64,000 bases of DNA, from positions 14,497,402-14,561,401 of the forward strand of contig OX387183.1 in NCBI GenBank assembly GCA_947561395.2. Direction: 5' to 3'. Source of the DNA: Buxus sempervirens. Lineage: Eukaryota; Streptophyta; Magnoliopsida; Buxales; Buxaceae. This document shows, piece by piece, positions 1 to 11,599 of the stretch. Below the pieces are notes generated by a model. That model did no database searches. It saw nothing but the letters and a program-made list of their open reading frames with translations, and was not told the origin of the DNA. Position 1 is the stretch's first letter. Each line of letters opens with the position of its first letter. The position numbers were made by a program, and so were the translations under genes.

Positions 1-1475
1 TGCCTCAAATTGGGCATTTGACACATCAAATGGTACTAAAACCCATGTATACCATGAACTTTATGAGATTGCATAAGGGCATTACAAATATGCACAAAAA
101 GATCCCTTACAGTAAAGGAAATGAACTATAATACAAATTGGCCTTCAAGGGCATGAATCAAAAATAAAGATACAATTTAGCCTTCTTGGGTTTGAGAAAG
201 AGAATTATTAAACTAAAAAAGAGGACCCTTTGTACCAGCAGCTCTTGGGTGGCCTTCACATACAAATTTCCTGCAAAAAGGAGGATTATCCATATTTAAA
301 TAGAGGAGGGCCTAGGCTCCCTCCCAAAAATGAACACCCAATGCATGAATTTTGGGACTTTTGGGTACCTCCTAAGAGTATTTGGGTAGAATGACACCTA
401 AGAAGAGTAAAAACTCTCTTTAAGGGCTACACCAATCCTAGGATAACAGCAACTTTCGGAGAAAATAAAATCCCCACCAAATGGACACCATGAGCTTGAT
501 TTTACAAAGTATAGTGGCCATTACAAGAAGTAGACTAAAAATACCTTGTTACCTCATGTTTACCTTCAAGATGGTGACTATATCATACCTTGAATCACCT
601 AAGCCATGCAAGACGGCCTTCCTTCGTTACAAACCCTTTTCCCATCGCATTGGTTTACTTTGGCCAAAATCGTGTTTCTCAACCTTCAAGCGTGGGGGTT
701 TTGGGTTTTGGCTTATTGGCAACTTAGAACTCAAGCCTAGTGTATGACCAGAATTCTAGATCCACGCACCATGTCATCACATCATTGGCTCAAAGCTTCT
801 AAGGTGAATGTTTTCACTTTCGCTTTCCGAAGTAACGACCTCGGTGCGCCAAGCTACACACATTCTTGTTCAACTTCCTATAGGATGATAGGTAGATTTT
901 GTAAAAAAAATAAAAAAGTGCACAAGTGCATTTGAAATAAGTGGGTCAGATTCATCACAACGTCCCACCCTTGCCACTCTTTTTTGTAGCCATGCAAGCA
1001 TAATCATAATCACCAAGGCATGATATAGAGATCATCTGAGATAAATAAACATGAGAACATCCAATTAATAAAAAGAAAGCCTAGCATGCTCCATCTAAAC
1101 ATGCATTCACACAACCATCAAACATGTAAGCATGTTATCAAGTTATACAAAAATAGCATTTAATATGCTTGACATGTTCAAAACATCTCTCAGAAATTCA
1201 GATTATATATTCATGACATTAAGGCCCTAATCAAAACATACTTATCATGGAAACATGGCAATCTAGCATGACAAGGCTATCTAGGTCTCCTAACATGGTT
1301 TTGAGCATAACCAAAGCATACACACATCACATGCCCTATTTTCATTGGTATTATATTCTCTAAAACAGAAACACACAAATCAAACATGCTTATCACACAT
1401 TGACAAAACAGCAAACAATTCATAAAAGCCAATCAAACATGCACAAGCAATCAAAACATGGCTCAATTCCACTAC
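1..1475 (-). mobile_element. Tat-type element 1, internal leader (cut by window edge)
   Basis: Untranslated leader of a minus-strand Ty3/gypsy element of Tat/Ogre type; it runs off the left edge. No long ORF is present. The call rests on similarity, in reverse complement, to the leader of the large plus-strand element: the stretch around 740-880 (with AGTAACGACCTCGGTGCG) matches 15240-15330, and 960-990 matches 15125-15160. It lies next to the primer binding site and 5' LTR on its right. The body and 3' LTR would be left of the window. Confidence 0.75.
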
Positions 1476-1493
1476 TCCCCAGCAGAGTCGCCA
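1476..1493 (-). other. Primer binding site of Tat-type element 1
   Basis: On the minus strand TGGCGACTCTGCTGGGGA begins 2 nt inside the LTR end (LTR ends ...TCTCACA). Position and sequence fit a tRNA primer binding site for minus-strand DNA synthesis. I do not assign the tRNA species. Its presence marks the neighbouring LTR as a 5' LTR and fixes the element's orientation. Confidence 0.8.
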
Positions 1494-3323
1494 ATTGTGA
1501 GACATGGAAAATGTCATCTAGGATGACTTTCGATATTTTCACGCGGGGATTGATAAAAATAATGAGTCGCCACCATCCAAGTTAAGGTGTGAATGGACAC
1601 CAAAGGGTTCATAATAGCCAAATAGAGCCAAAGTAGCTCTAATATAAGGAAAAATCCAGAGATCAGGTAAGGGGAATTATTTATAAGCGGGGGAAGGTGT
1701 TAGGCACCCCCACTCATCCGTCTAAGACGGTTGCCACATGCTTGCTTATGCTAAGGATTGTTTGCTAATAAAAAAAAAACAAGAGATGCTTAAAATAAGC
1801 AAAATGTATGTGATTATTCCACATGAGCAATCCAATGAACTTGAACTCTCCTCATGGATACATCACTTCAGAACTTCATGAGTGAAGGAAAATCTAAGTC
1901 AAGTTTGAAGAAAATCAAGCCAAGGCAAATCTGGAAAAATCAGACCAAAAGAGTTTGAAAGCTTCGATTAACCATAACTCACTCAATTTAAATCCAAATC
2001 CAATGAAACCAAAGCCATTTGAAAACTGGTGTATAGCAGAGTATACAATAAAACATTCAGCTCAATCCGATTTAAAACGAGAGAGAAATGTTCTACTAAA
2101 ATCTGTTGTTATAACTCAGAAAAAGTGGTGAGTAGGCATTTTCAAAACCTTATTCGTGGAGTTGGGCTCCATAAAAATCCATGAAAATTTGCATGGATGA
2201 AGTATGTGGTGCCATCTTTCCAAAGAAATAAGCCTCACACCAAACTCCATCCAGATGTGGCTTATGTGCTCTCTTGAACAGGCCTAGAAGACCACAGATT
2301 AGCTCTGGACTATGCCAGCGAGCAGCTCTGAGTCAATCAAGCACACGAGGCACAAATCAAAACCAAATCTCTTGAAACCAGTTGGATTCGAAAATAGACT
2401 TCTCAAGGAAAACACAGAGATTAAAATCACTTGAAACGGATTAAAATTGAGCAAATGGTGCACCATCAAAGCGGCAAGTTCAGCAATCTGGGCTGAACTG
2501 ACACAGACTTTGAACAGATGGTGTCAAAAAATGGCTCCATAAAAATGAGCGAAAATTTCCAGATATAGAGTAGGCCATTCCATCTATCACATGTCTTTGG
2601 AAACACTCAAAAATTCATCCAGAGGATAAAGTTATGAGCATTCTAAGACAAGCCACAGATGCTGCCCTGTTTTTAAGATTTTGGAGAAGAAAGCCAAACT
2701 AGTACATGTGTGCAAGTGAATTCGACCAAAACACTTGGAAATAAAGAAAAAACCATCTCATGAAGTTCTAAAATTCATTCTAAAGCCAATAATCTCAGAT
2801 TTCCCGTATTAAACATGGAAATCCAAGATCTAGCTTATTCTTGCAAAAATGGTGAAAAGTGTGCTTGGTGATGAAAATCAATTCTCCAGGAGAAGGCTGG
2901 AATCCATTGCAATTGAGAGCAAGGATTCACACAATTTCTCCAGAAGCAAATGCATAAACATCAGAAAAATCATCCATAGGCTCAAAATAACCAAATAGCA
3001 TGCTCTTCATCATTTGTAGGTTCTAAGCCTAGAGGATCCATTCCTACTTCTTTTTCCCAAGGCTTTTTCTTCACGTTTTACGGCTAGAGAGAATTCCCAG
3101 GTACTTTGGAAGAGGTTTGGGGTTGCAAAAATACACAAAGTGGCCTTACACTACTGAAAGGTAGAAGATGAGAGTTGGAATATAAAGGAGATGCTAGAAA
3201 CTGAACTAGAAAATTACCTTTTGTAGCTTGAGTACTTGAGTAGACAATCCAGCAGAGTTTCTCCTCTCCTTGCAGAGCTTCTAAGCTTCAAATTGTCAAC
3301 CATTTGCAAGAGGAGGACCCCTC

Positions 3324-3331
3324 TATTTATA
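3324..3331 (-). promoter_or_regulatory. TATA box of Tat-type LTR
   Basis: TATAAATA on the minus strand within GCCTATAAATAGAGG, about 580 bp from the LTR 5' end and 200 bp downstream of the palindrome array. The equivalent box in the sister solo LTR is at 19135-19142. Likely the core promoter of the element transcript. Confidence 0.7.
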
Positions 3332-3532
3332 GGCAAAGCCAAGGGTAATAAGGTCCCAAGGGTATGCCTAAAAGTTCTTCTAGATTACTCCAATTCTCCT
3401 TAAAGGCTTGAATTGGAGTAATTTAGCAAGTTTCGGAGCGTGAAATAGGGAGTTCAAGTCCCTGAGAGAGAGGTAATATGCGTAAATAAGGCTCAGAGAT
3501 CGAGCCATTTCGCAAATCCCCGAAACAACCAA

Positions 3533-3799
3533 AACCGCATACACAGTACGGTTTCCACAGAACCGTCACAATATGTGCGGTTTCTATGCAAATTCACCTC
3601 AACCGCACATACAGAGCGGTTCAAATTTAGTTACGCTCGTCATGATTGCTGTCGACGTGGCTCAACGGCCGAAGCTTCCGGAAGCCACGTGGCAGCTCAC
3701 ACGAGAAGCATGAAAATCAACCGTGCTGTGTGTGCGGTCGCAACCGTACATACAGAGCGGTTGAGACCAAATTCTCAGAAACCGTATATTCAGTGCGGT
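3533..3799. repeat. Array of 21-22 bp palindromes in LTR U3
   Basis: Six related imperfect palindromes of about 21 bp (AACCGCATACACAGTACGGTT type) start at 3533, 3561, 3601, 3719, 3742 and 3779. Arms are AACCG(C/T) and (G/A)CGGTT around a variable centre. The array lies upstream of the LTR TATA box on the minus strand. The sister LTR carries the same array at 19343-19609. Confidence 0.75.
3684..3693. promoter_or_regulatory. Perfect G-box in LTR U3
   Basis: GCCACGTGGC is a 10-bp perfect palindrome with the G-box core CACGTG, bound in plants by bZIP and bHLH factors. It is conserved in the sister LTR at 19494-19503 and lies inside the palindrome array. A regulatory role is inferred. Confidence 0.5.
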
Positions 3800-3913
3800 T
3801 AGCATCATTTTCGAGTGTTTTTGAGTGTTTGACACATGTCAAAGCTCAAATAAGACATTTAAAGTTCTTTTTGAAGGTTCTCTTATATTGAAGTGCAATT
3901 TGGGGTGTCTACA

Positions 3914-5962
3914 GGATGAATTCCAGCAAAGTAACTGGAACATGAGCCTTTTGTTCAATAAATTCAGTTGGCATTTGTGAAACTGTCTTTACCGGTGCTT
4001 TTCTTCTTGGCTTATTTCTTTTCACCTTGCTTGTCATCCTTTTGTTGTTTCTGGTCTTATTTTGACAAGTCTTCTTGGGTTGTGGAAGACGTGAACTTCT
4101 TTTCTTTCGAGGAGTAACTAAAGTCTGACCTTCATCATCAGAACACAGTTTTTCTCCTCCAGTTGAGGTCATGCCCCCAGTTTGCGAGGTCTGCTGTCTT
4201 GGCAGGATGATAGGGTCAAAGGACCCAAATGTAATTGCGGCAAGATTTGATGTAGCCACTTCTTCATTATCAAGGACAATCTTCCCTTGACAAGCAAGAT
4301 CTAAGATCTTTTCTTTCAAAATAAAACATTTTTCAATTGGATGGCTAACTACCCGATGGTACTTGCAGTAGTTAGGATCGTCTACACGGTCAGCCTCTTC
4401 AGGGCGTTTTGACATTGGTAGTTCGATAATCTTTAATTTTAACAACTGCTCAAACATCTCAGAGACGTCTGAATCATGAAAAGGGTATTGGTTCTCTTGC
4501 AATTCTTTTAAAGAAGGTCTCTTTCTCCCTTTGTCTTGAGCAGATGTGGTTCTTTTCTCCTCCTTTTGTTTAGTAGAAATCTTCACTAGAGCCACATTCA
4601 CAGACATTGATTCCTTTCCATTGCCAAGCTTAACAGGTGGTTTGCCCCCTTTGCGGCTTTCTTGCTTGTCTTTGTTTCTCCCTGGTTCATAAACAGGGAT
4701 GTCATGTTTGAATTAGCTTGTATACTAAACTCCATATCATGAGCTCGTGTAGCCAATTCTTTAAAGGATCTTGGTTTAATCCCCTGTAGAATGTAACGAA
4801 GCCCCCAATGCATGCCTTGAGTGCACATCTCTATTGCAGAAGCTTCTGAAAGCCTATCTTTGCAGTTAAGGCTAAGATCCCTCCACCGGTTAATATAGTT
4901 GATCACTGGCTCGTCTTTCCATTGGCGGGCATTAGTCAACTCAATCATGCTAACCGTTCGCCTGGTGCTATAAAAGCGATTGAGGAACTCTCTTTCCATC
5001 TGCTCCCAACTATCGATGGAGCTTGGCTCGAGGTCTGTATACCAGTCAAAGGCATTTTCCTTCAACGACTGTACAAAATGCTTCACCAATAGGTCACCAT
5101 CAGTTCCAGCATCATTGCAAGTCTCAACAAAGTGAGCTATATGTTGTTTCGGATTGCCCTTTCCATCAAATTGTTGAAACTTTGGTGGTTGATAACCAAC
5201 CAAAAGTTTCATCTCACTAATCTTTTGACTATAAGGCTTCGAGTATGAGAATGGAGAATGAGTTCCACCCTCAAACTTATCCTGAATAGCGCTCATGATG
5301 AATTCTTTAAGTTGACCAGCCGGAATAGAGGTATCAGAATATACTGGGATTTCTTCAACAGGGCTTTTTCCTTTATTTGATGATTCTGGAATATCACGGG
5401 ATGCTTGTTGAGGAGTGAAATTAGGTGGATTGGTCGGCCCATGGCTTGACTCTCCAACAGTTTCAAGTTTTCTCACAAGTGTTGCAATCTGGGCATCATT
5501 TTCTTGAACGGACTTGGTGAGTCCTTCAATAGCTTTAGCCATAGCTGCTATCTGCTCTTCAAGGGAAACACCCTGGGTCATCATAACTGGCATAGCAACT
5601 GAATATGATGAGTTAGCAGTATCCGAGGGTCTTGAGGACGTAGATCTCGGCGTCTTGCTGGGTGATACAGGCATAGAATCTGTGCTTGAACTATCATCTT
5701 CTGACATGACAGTTTTACTCCCAGAGTTCGAATCTTGAGAGAAAACAGGATGAGCTAAGATCCTTTCAGCAGACTTGGATGTAGATTCCTTTGCCTCCTG
5801 TGTCGCCAAAGTGAGTTCAGGTTGAGCAGATTTGGATGTGCCAAAAACTAGAATTGATTTTGGCAAAACAGTAACCGCTTGAATTGGTTGAGATAGAGCT
5901 TTTGCCCTACTTCTAGTAATCATGCCAGTTGCGTGAGTGTTGAGACTTAATCCAGGATACAC
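3914..5962 (-). pseudogene. Ty3/gypsy gag, frameshifted and cut by an LTR insertion
   Basis: Gag polyprotein of the second gypsy element. The first frame (5962 to 4598) starts near an MITRSRAKA motif at 5923. It has a Ser/Thr-rich N-terminus, then a retrotransposon-gag domain (around residues 250-400, with [17 protein letters not shown] and [17 protein letters not shown]). The reading frame shifts near 4620-4710, where the minus strand changes frame without loss of similarity. The second frame (4607 to 3914) carries the CKYHRVVSHPIEKC knuckle-like motif and a basic tail. Reading stops at the LTR inserted at 3913, so protease, RT and integrase lie left of the window or are lost. The lineage within gypsy is not certain. 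Confidence 0.85.
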
Positions 5963-6106
5963 CAGAGCCCTAGGATCAGATCCAGTTAGCTTTTCAGCAA
6001 TATCTTTCTATGTAGCTTTGGACGATGTTGACCTTTAAGCCATTGATGTTGACTTTGAACTTGCAGAAATTCATTTGATGAAGAAAAGAGATGAAAGGTA
6101 GAGATG

Positions 6107-6124
6107 GTCCCACCGGGCGTGCCA
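6107..6124 (-). other. Primer binding site of gypsy element 2
   Basis: On the minus strand TGGCACGCCCGGTGGGAC lies 6 nt downstream of the LTR end and about 180 nt upstream of the gag start region. Position fits a tRNA primer site of a Ty3/gypsy element. Confidence 0.78.
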
Positions 6125-6130
6125 AAAATT

Positions 6131-7052
6131 TGTATACACAAATTTGTATTTTTATTAAAAATAATGTAGGGTACAGATCTTTGTGATTCCTTTGATTCTT
6201 TTCTTCACAAATCTTCGATTTGAGGGCTGAAATAGGTTGATCCCAAATCGGTCTTCGGCCTTCCTTGGCGAACTTCACGAAAGGCAGACAAAGTGGTAGA
6301 TCTGGTGGATTCCACGTGTAGATCTGTGATGGATTTGGTGAGAAGTCTTCGGCTTGATCTTCGGCTTATAGGCTTGTTGAAGGCCTTGGAAAACTTCAAT
6401 ATTTGATGTAGATCTCTGGGCTGTAGAGCGCGTCAAAGACAGAGTACCTGAATCTTCAGATCTTGATTGCTATATTTGAGCTTCAAGTCTTCAGTGCTTC
6501 AAAGCTTCTTGAATCTTCAGAACAGCAGCACCTTGATTCTTCAGAGCTTAAGGTATTCAGAATAGCAACACTTCAGTTCTTCAAAAATTTAGGTCTTCAG
6601 AACAGCAGAGCTTCAGTTCTTCAGGGCTTCAGTTTTCAGAGTAGCAGAAATTTGCTTATTTTCTTCTGTAGACTTCCTGTGTTTTGAATGAGGAGAGAAC
6701 CACCCTATTTATAGATGTTGGGAGGATAGAGCTCTATAGATTTAAAACTCTTGAGAGAGTTATCACAAGTTGTGAATAATTCTCTATTTGTTTGAAGAAT
6801 TATCAATATTTAAAGATAATTCATCTAAAAACTCTTGAGATAATTATCACAAGTTGTAGATAATTCTTTATTTTTGGAATAATTATCCATATTTAAAGAT
6901 AATTCATTTTTGAGAATAATCCCTCAAAGGGGCCCCAAAAGCAATTTATTAGCTATTTTAGAGATTATATAATTTTATCTCTAAGTGGGGTCCATACTTT
7001 TGTGAGATTTTGCCATGTGGCATTGTGGCATCTCAAAATTTCCCTTCCTACA
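6131..7052 (-). mobile_element. 5' LTR of gypsy element 2
   Basis: About 922 bp with ends TGTAGGAAGGG...GTGTATACA on the minus strand. The inner end is well fixed by the primer binding site; the outer end at 7052 is chosen from the TG dinucleotide, and 7035 is a possible alternative. It has a TATA box (minus, 6706-6713). The U5 side is a run of CTTCAG-rich degenerate repeats (6440-6650), and the U3 side has two AT-rich repeats of about 90 bp (6740-6905). Confidence 0.7.
6740..6905. repeat. Two tandem AT-rich repeats in LTR
   Basis: The block with CTCTTGAGA, TTATCACAAGTTGT, GATAATTC and TATTTAAAGATAATTCAT occurs twice, with a period of about 90 bp. It sits on the U3 side of the LTR TATA box. 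Confidence 0.6.
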
Positions 7053-8570
7053 GACCCATTTGGTCAAGTGGTGATTGCAAGTCCTATTCTCACCACAAAG
7101 GTATGGCAGGGGATTCTAGTGGTATGCAACGTTCAGATTTGTTCACTTTCCAAATCCTTTTATTTCAGCACTATGTAAAATGTGAACTTATCATTTCTTG
7201 AACTAATTAAGTTCTGCAAAACATACCAGATTAATACTTCTGATTATAAAATATGTTCAAGTTAGACATCCTCTACAAAAACATACCGGATTAATATTTA
7301 TGATTATAAAATATGCCACTACAAAACAGACAAGATGTAACACCCCAAATTTTTTAGATTTGGTCTTTTGGATTGAGTGTTATATTTTTGGTTAATTTTG
7401 GTGATTCATTGGAAATTTATTGCAAATCATATGATTTATTTGGAATTTAAACAGCTTTAATATTTATGATTTATGTTATTTAACTATATATGACAAATGA
7501 TTTTGGCTTCACACTGACTTATATTCTTTCTTCCACCCTATTTTTGTAATTACGGGGATGCAATTATTTTTAGAGGAGAGGTTTTGTAACATCACAAAAT
7601 TTTCAAATTTTGTCTTTTGGATTAAGTGTGATATTTTCTATTAATTTTGGTGATTTATTGGAAATTTATTGCAAACCATATGACTTAATTGGAATTTAAA
7701 CAGTTTTAATAAAAAATTTTATTTGATTGGTTTAGAGGTCTTGAGGATTTTTTTTTTTTTTTAGGAGTCCGAACATAGTTTCCCTTTAGTCTAGGTGGCT
7801 ATTTAAGATTGGGCTTTAAAAGGTAGTATAGTAGGCTGGGTAGAGTTGTGTCACACTGAATTGGATCTAAGTCTAATGTAAGTTGCCTTTAAATTAGGAG
7901 TCAACAGAGAATGAGAGTCTCACCAAAAATAAAACAGAGAATGAGAGAATAGCGACTTAATTATTATCGGGTTTCTTCTTCCTTTCCCTTCGTTCTTCTT
8001 CTCCTTCTTCTTCATTCCTCTCCTCCTTCCCAATAATTCTTCTCTCTTTCAATTCGTAGTTGGGCTAATCCAGAAGAGATGAGAGAGTTGCTGTAGAAGG
8101 TAATAATATGGTGACCATTCAGATTGGTAGCTACTAAGGAATCTGCAAGGATCAAGTAAATTATCATTTATTTTTTATTTAAGCATGCTAAATGATATGA
8201 TTATATACGTATGATGTTCTGCTATTGGGTTTTTGAATGATTTAAGCATATAGTTTAATCTTTGAGTGATGTGATAAACAATAATTTTAAATGATTTTGG
8301 GAAGTTTTGGGATGTTTGCAATCATTATAAATTTTAGTTTAATAGGTGTAGATTACAAATGAATTGATTTTAAGTTTATTGGAGTCCTGGATTGCTATCT
8401 AAAATTCGGCAAAATATACCAGTTGATCACAAACATGAATGAATGGTAGCCTATTGGTTATTGGACGAGATTCCTTGTTGGCTTAGGATCATTGAGTGGT
8501 AGTCTATCGGTTGTTGGATGAGATTCCTTAAGCTTTTTTCACGGTTGCCCATGTCTTAAACCTTTTCTTT
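7053..8570. other. Degraded LTR-like repeat DNA, no gene
   Basis: Holds several local duplications: CAAAACATACC(A/G)GATTAATA twice (about 7216 and 7278); a block of about 130 bp beginning TGTAACA(C/T)C at 7335 and again at 7586; and TGGTAG(C/T)CTAT(T/C)GGTT(A/G)TTGGA(C/T)GAGATTCCTT twice (8443, 8498). The TGTAACACCCC start and pyrimidine-rich tract (7970-8050) look like a decayed del/Tekay-type LTR, but no boundaries can be set. No coding region is supported. Confidence 0.4.
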
Positions 8571-9154
8571 TTCCTTCAAGCTGCATTGGTAGGTGAAATC
8601 TCAACACTTGGTTCCACATGAAGTGATGGCTCCGAAGTCAGTGTTATGGGTTGCACCTCAATATCTCTATTGGTTTGTGTTCCATCTAACAATCTACTTG
8701 CCAAAATAATCATAAAGACTTTTCTCAGGTGGGCATATTGGCCAAAATAATTATTTTGGCAAAATAATCTATTTGCCAAAAAAAATAAAAAGATATAGAA
8801 GACTCAATTTGGGTTATTTTTAAAAAGTATCACTAAAATCCAATTTCCCCAATTAGAAAAGGATAAATTTTGAATCCACATGTATCAGGTGGGCATATTG
8901 GCCAGCTAACATCTAAAGACTTTTCTCATGCGAAAGACAATTATGAAACAAACACAGACATCAACATCATATAATGTTAGAAAGATTAACATCGATCCAG
9001 ACAGCACAAAACTTATTACCAAACGGGAAGGGTGGAAACCAAATAGTTGAAAAGTGACAAAGCATCTAACAAATAATTACGTAGCATGGTGGACACCATA
9101 AAATAGGACATTTTGGGTCTGATTTAGAATCAGATGCATCGCAGTGGAGATCTG
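8571..9154. other. 3' flank of BAHD pseudogene, no gene
   Basis: AT-rich DNA without a supportable ORF. The phrase AGGTGGGCATATTGGCCA occurs twice (about 8727 and 8887), each near AAGACTTTTCTCA, which points to a small local duplication. Confidence 0.4.
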
Positions 9155-10443
9155 TTAAAACTTAAAAGCGATGCCATCAGGAATGGGATTGGACGAAGCA
9201 AAGGCAAGGAGGGCCTCATCACGTTCCAACTTCCAACATCACCATGGTTTGTTCATCCGAGGTCACCTATGCTTCTATTCCATCACCGTGTCTGGTGTCC
9301 ATCAGAAGAACTTCATTGCCCTCTCCAGCAATTGCTGCATTGAAATAACTTACCCATGCAGGCTTTCCCCACCCAAAATCAACTTCATATAGAGGCATCC
9401 TACACATACTGCTGAAGGTACAGGAATCTGCTTCACAAAAGAGCTGCTGTTCCTTTTCTGCTTCAAGCAATTTTGAGATCCACTCATCACCCTGTAATTC
9501 TCTTAAATATTCACTGTCAATCTTCCTAATTGCTTCTCTTAGCTGAAGTACCAAGTCGACCAACTCGTTCTCCCTCTCGTTCTTCAAGGACACATTCGTG
9601 TCCCAGATCAAGTTTCCAACAGTGTTTCCCGGTAAGGGTGGAACTACCCTCCCCCGGACGTTAACCATATGTCTCGCTGTGAAAGGAAGCCTTTTCGAAC
9701 CTGGTTTTGCTCTACAGGCAGCCATCATACGTTGCCAGATGAGTGACGACACCACTTCAAACCTTGTGGGACGCTTCATACTACTTTCAGAAATGTTGTT
9801 GCTTACCTTGGCCTTGAGGGAATCTATGCTTGTGCCTGTAAACACAAACCTTCCTGTCTTTGTAGTGATGGACTCCTCTTTGGATGACTCGTAAACATTT
9901 ATATTTTGGAACAATCCTGATATATCCCTTGATGGGTAGATAGAATCTTGTTAGAAGACGGGAGACAAAGGTTCATTAGAACCGCGAGCGATGGAGGCCC
10001 AATCGTTAACGAACGTCGCCGTGGATACTGCATCAATGATCTTGTGCAAAATACACAAACCGATTGCTAGTCCTCCGCAATCAAAGTTGGTCACTTGAAT
10101 GGATAATTGAGCTGCATTATCATCTACTTCAGTAGTGGAAAAATCATGTGGAAGGAAATGATTCAGTACCTCGATTTCGGGTTTCTCTATAAACTTGGAG
10201 AGCTCACAGTTGACATGGGCTTCTATATAATCAGCTCCCTCGTCGTTACAGTCGATAATGGAGAAGCCATCTTTGAATCTTCCTGCAAATGGGTAGTATC
10301 GGGACATGGCCTCCGATAACGATTTCTTGAGCTGATCAGATCTTTTGGCAGCTGGGATCCTTTCTTGGCTATTGCTTATAGAGGGGTAGAAGAAAACCTT
10401 GGACTCGTACAAGGGGGGGATGAGCTGGTCGAGAAGGGAGAGC

Positions 10444-10480
<37 letters not shown>

Positions 10481-10620
10481 CGGCGGTGGTGGGTGGGTGG
10501 GTGGGTGGGGGAGTCGGGGAAGATGGTCTGGAAGATGGTCTGATCGTCTCAAGAGGGGGGTGGGTGGGGAGTCGGGGAAGATGCTCTGATCGTCTCTCTT
10601 GAGATGATTTCAACCTTCAT
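9155..10620 (-). pseudogene. BAHD acyltransferase pseudogene
   Basis: Paralogue of the intact acyltransferase at 47510-48877; BAHD enzymes transfer an acyl group from acyl-CoA to alcohols or amines in specialised metabolism. The catalytic HxxxD (HKIID) and the structural DFGWG are both still present. It is broken in at least four ways: a duplicated N-terminal segment of about 50 bp plus a 35-G run after MKVEIISRE shift the frame; a TAA at 9951-9953 replaces a Leu codon; a TAG near 9267 replaces the Trp of the IEVW motif; and a 7-bp insertion after TTGGAA near 9220 shifts the C-terminus, after which a LAFAS motif and a TAA at 9155-9157 can be read in another frame. No intron is seen, as in the paralogue. 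Confidence 0.9.
10446..10480 (+). repeat. Poly-G run (35 G) in BAHD pseudogene
   Basis: Thirty-five consecutive G on the plus strand, followed by CGGCGG and (GGGT)n to about 10510. On the coding (minus) strand this is a Pro-encoding C run. The stretch is a strong candidate G-quadruplex and a likely assembly or slippage site. The paralogue has no such run. Confidence 0.9.
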
Positions 10621-10921
10621 CTTCTTCTTTGTTTCTTTCCGAAAAATTGCAACTCTTGTGCTCGATATGCGCTTCTTAGAAGATGCAAACAGTATTTAGG
10701 CTAACGAATGATAAGGAGCTTCACAGATGAAAGGGGTTATCATTGTAGCAAAGGATTACACGACTTGAACAGGGAATTAAATTTCTAACGTTTCTGCCAC
10801 ACCTTGAAGGCTTTTTTTCTTTTGGGTAACGTTAAAGACGCCACCTTGAAGGCTCGAACAGGGAATTAGATTTCCAAAATTTTAAAGCGGGACCAGTACG
10901 GCCGCCAGTCTGGCTGGGCGA
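10621..10921. other. Upstream flank of BAHD pseudogene with local duplication
   Basis: No gene. CACCTTGAAGGCT occurs at about 10800 and 10841, and (C)TTGAACAGGGAATTA(A/G)ATTTC(T/C) at about 10763 and 10853, so a segment of about 90 bp is duplicated in tandem with some drift. Confidence 0.5.
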
Positions 10922-11599
10922 TTCTTATTAACTTTTTTTTTCTTTTTTTTTTTAAAGGGAAAACGAAGACTATTATTACTTAGAAAACAATCAAGATACA
11001 AATCTGGGGTGGGACCTCCCCACAAAATCCTCCCACATGAGCATGCTAACCAGGGACTACAGCTGGGATTTCCAAAAGCACGAGAACTGCTGGAGCGCAA
11101 ATTTTGCCAATCCATCTGCGGCAAAGTTGGCCTCTCTGTATATATTCGAGATTCTGAAGTCAATGAACAGCCTACTTAGGAATCGGGCTTCTTCCATCCA
11201 GTGATGTATTTTCCAAGGCGTGGCAGAGGGGTTATGGAAGGAGTGAACCACTAGTTTAGAATCACTTTCAAAAGAGACCCTCTGCAAATTCAAAGCCAAA
11301 GCCAAACGGATTCCCTCAACTAGCGCTTGAGATTCAGCCATTAGAGAGTCCGCTGTTCCAATAAAGTTTGCAATCGCCCCGATGGCCAAACCGTCTGAGT
11401 TTCTTGCAATCACTCCCACTGCTGCTTGACCAGGCGTGCCTTGAGCAGCACCATCAACATTTATTTTGGTCCATCCCTCAGCAGGCCTGCTCCATTTGAT
11501 GTGCACCTCCTGTTTGCTCGCCTTTCCAGTGTTGCTCTTCATCCCAAATGGATAAAGGCATGGGCATGTTGCTTGATTTTTGTTTAAAGGAAAACCCAT
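10922..11599 (-). mobile_element. 3' fragment of a LINE with RNase H domain
   Basis: The ORF from 11599 to 11057 (180 aa) is a plant RNase H-like domain of the RVT_3 type, with VDGAAQG (first Asp), AESQALVEGIRLAL (Glu), FESDSKLVV (Asp) and a late NFAADGLAKFA. This domain is common at the C-terminus of plant L1 LINEs. It is followed on the minus strand by an untranslated tail and an A-rich tract (10930-10953), as in a 3' poly-A end. The 5' part with endonuclease and RT is missing. No target duplication is visible: the right edge joins Tat leader sequence directly. A stand-alone RNase H gene is less likely given the poly-A tail. Confidence 0.72.

Larger units (their letters stand above)
1496..3913 (-). 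mobile_element. 5' LTR of Tat-type element 1
   Basis: A 2418-bp LTR with ends TGTAGACACC...TCTCACA when read on the minus strand. It is closely similar to the solo LTR at 17326-20192, which is about 450 bp longer near its 5' end. It carries a TATA box (TATAAATA, minus, 3324-3331), a palindrome array upstream of that box (3533-3799), and a U5 block with GGGTGCCTAACACC that is shared with the LTR at 42631-44962. It inserted into the gag of the element at 3914-7052; the flanking 5-mer is GGATG (3914-3918), but its partner lies outside the window. Confidence 0.88.

Noticed and set aside
7010..7201. Small ORF at the outer edge of the gypsy LTR
   Set aside because: Spans the LTR boundary; no domain.
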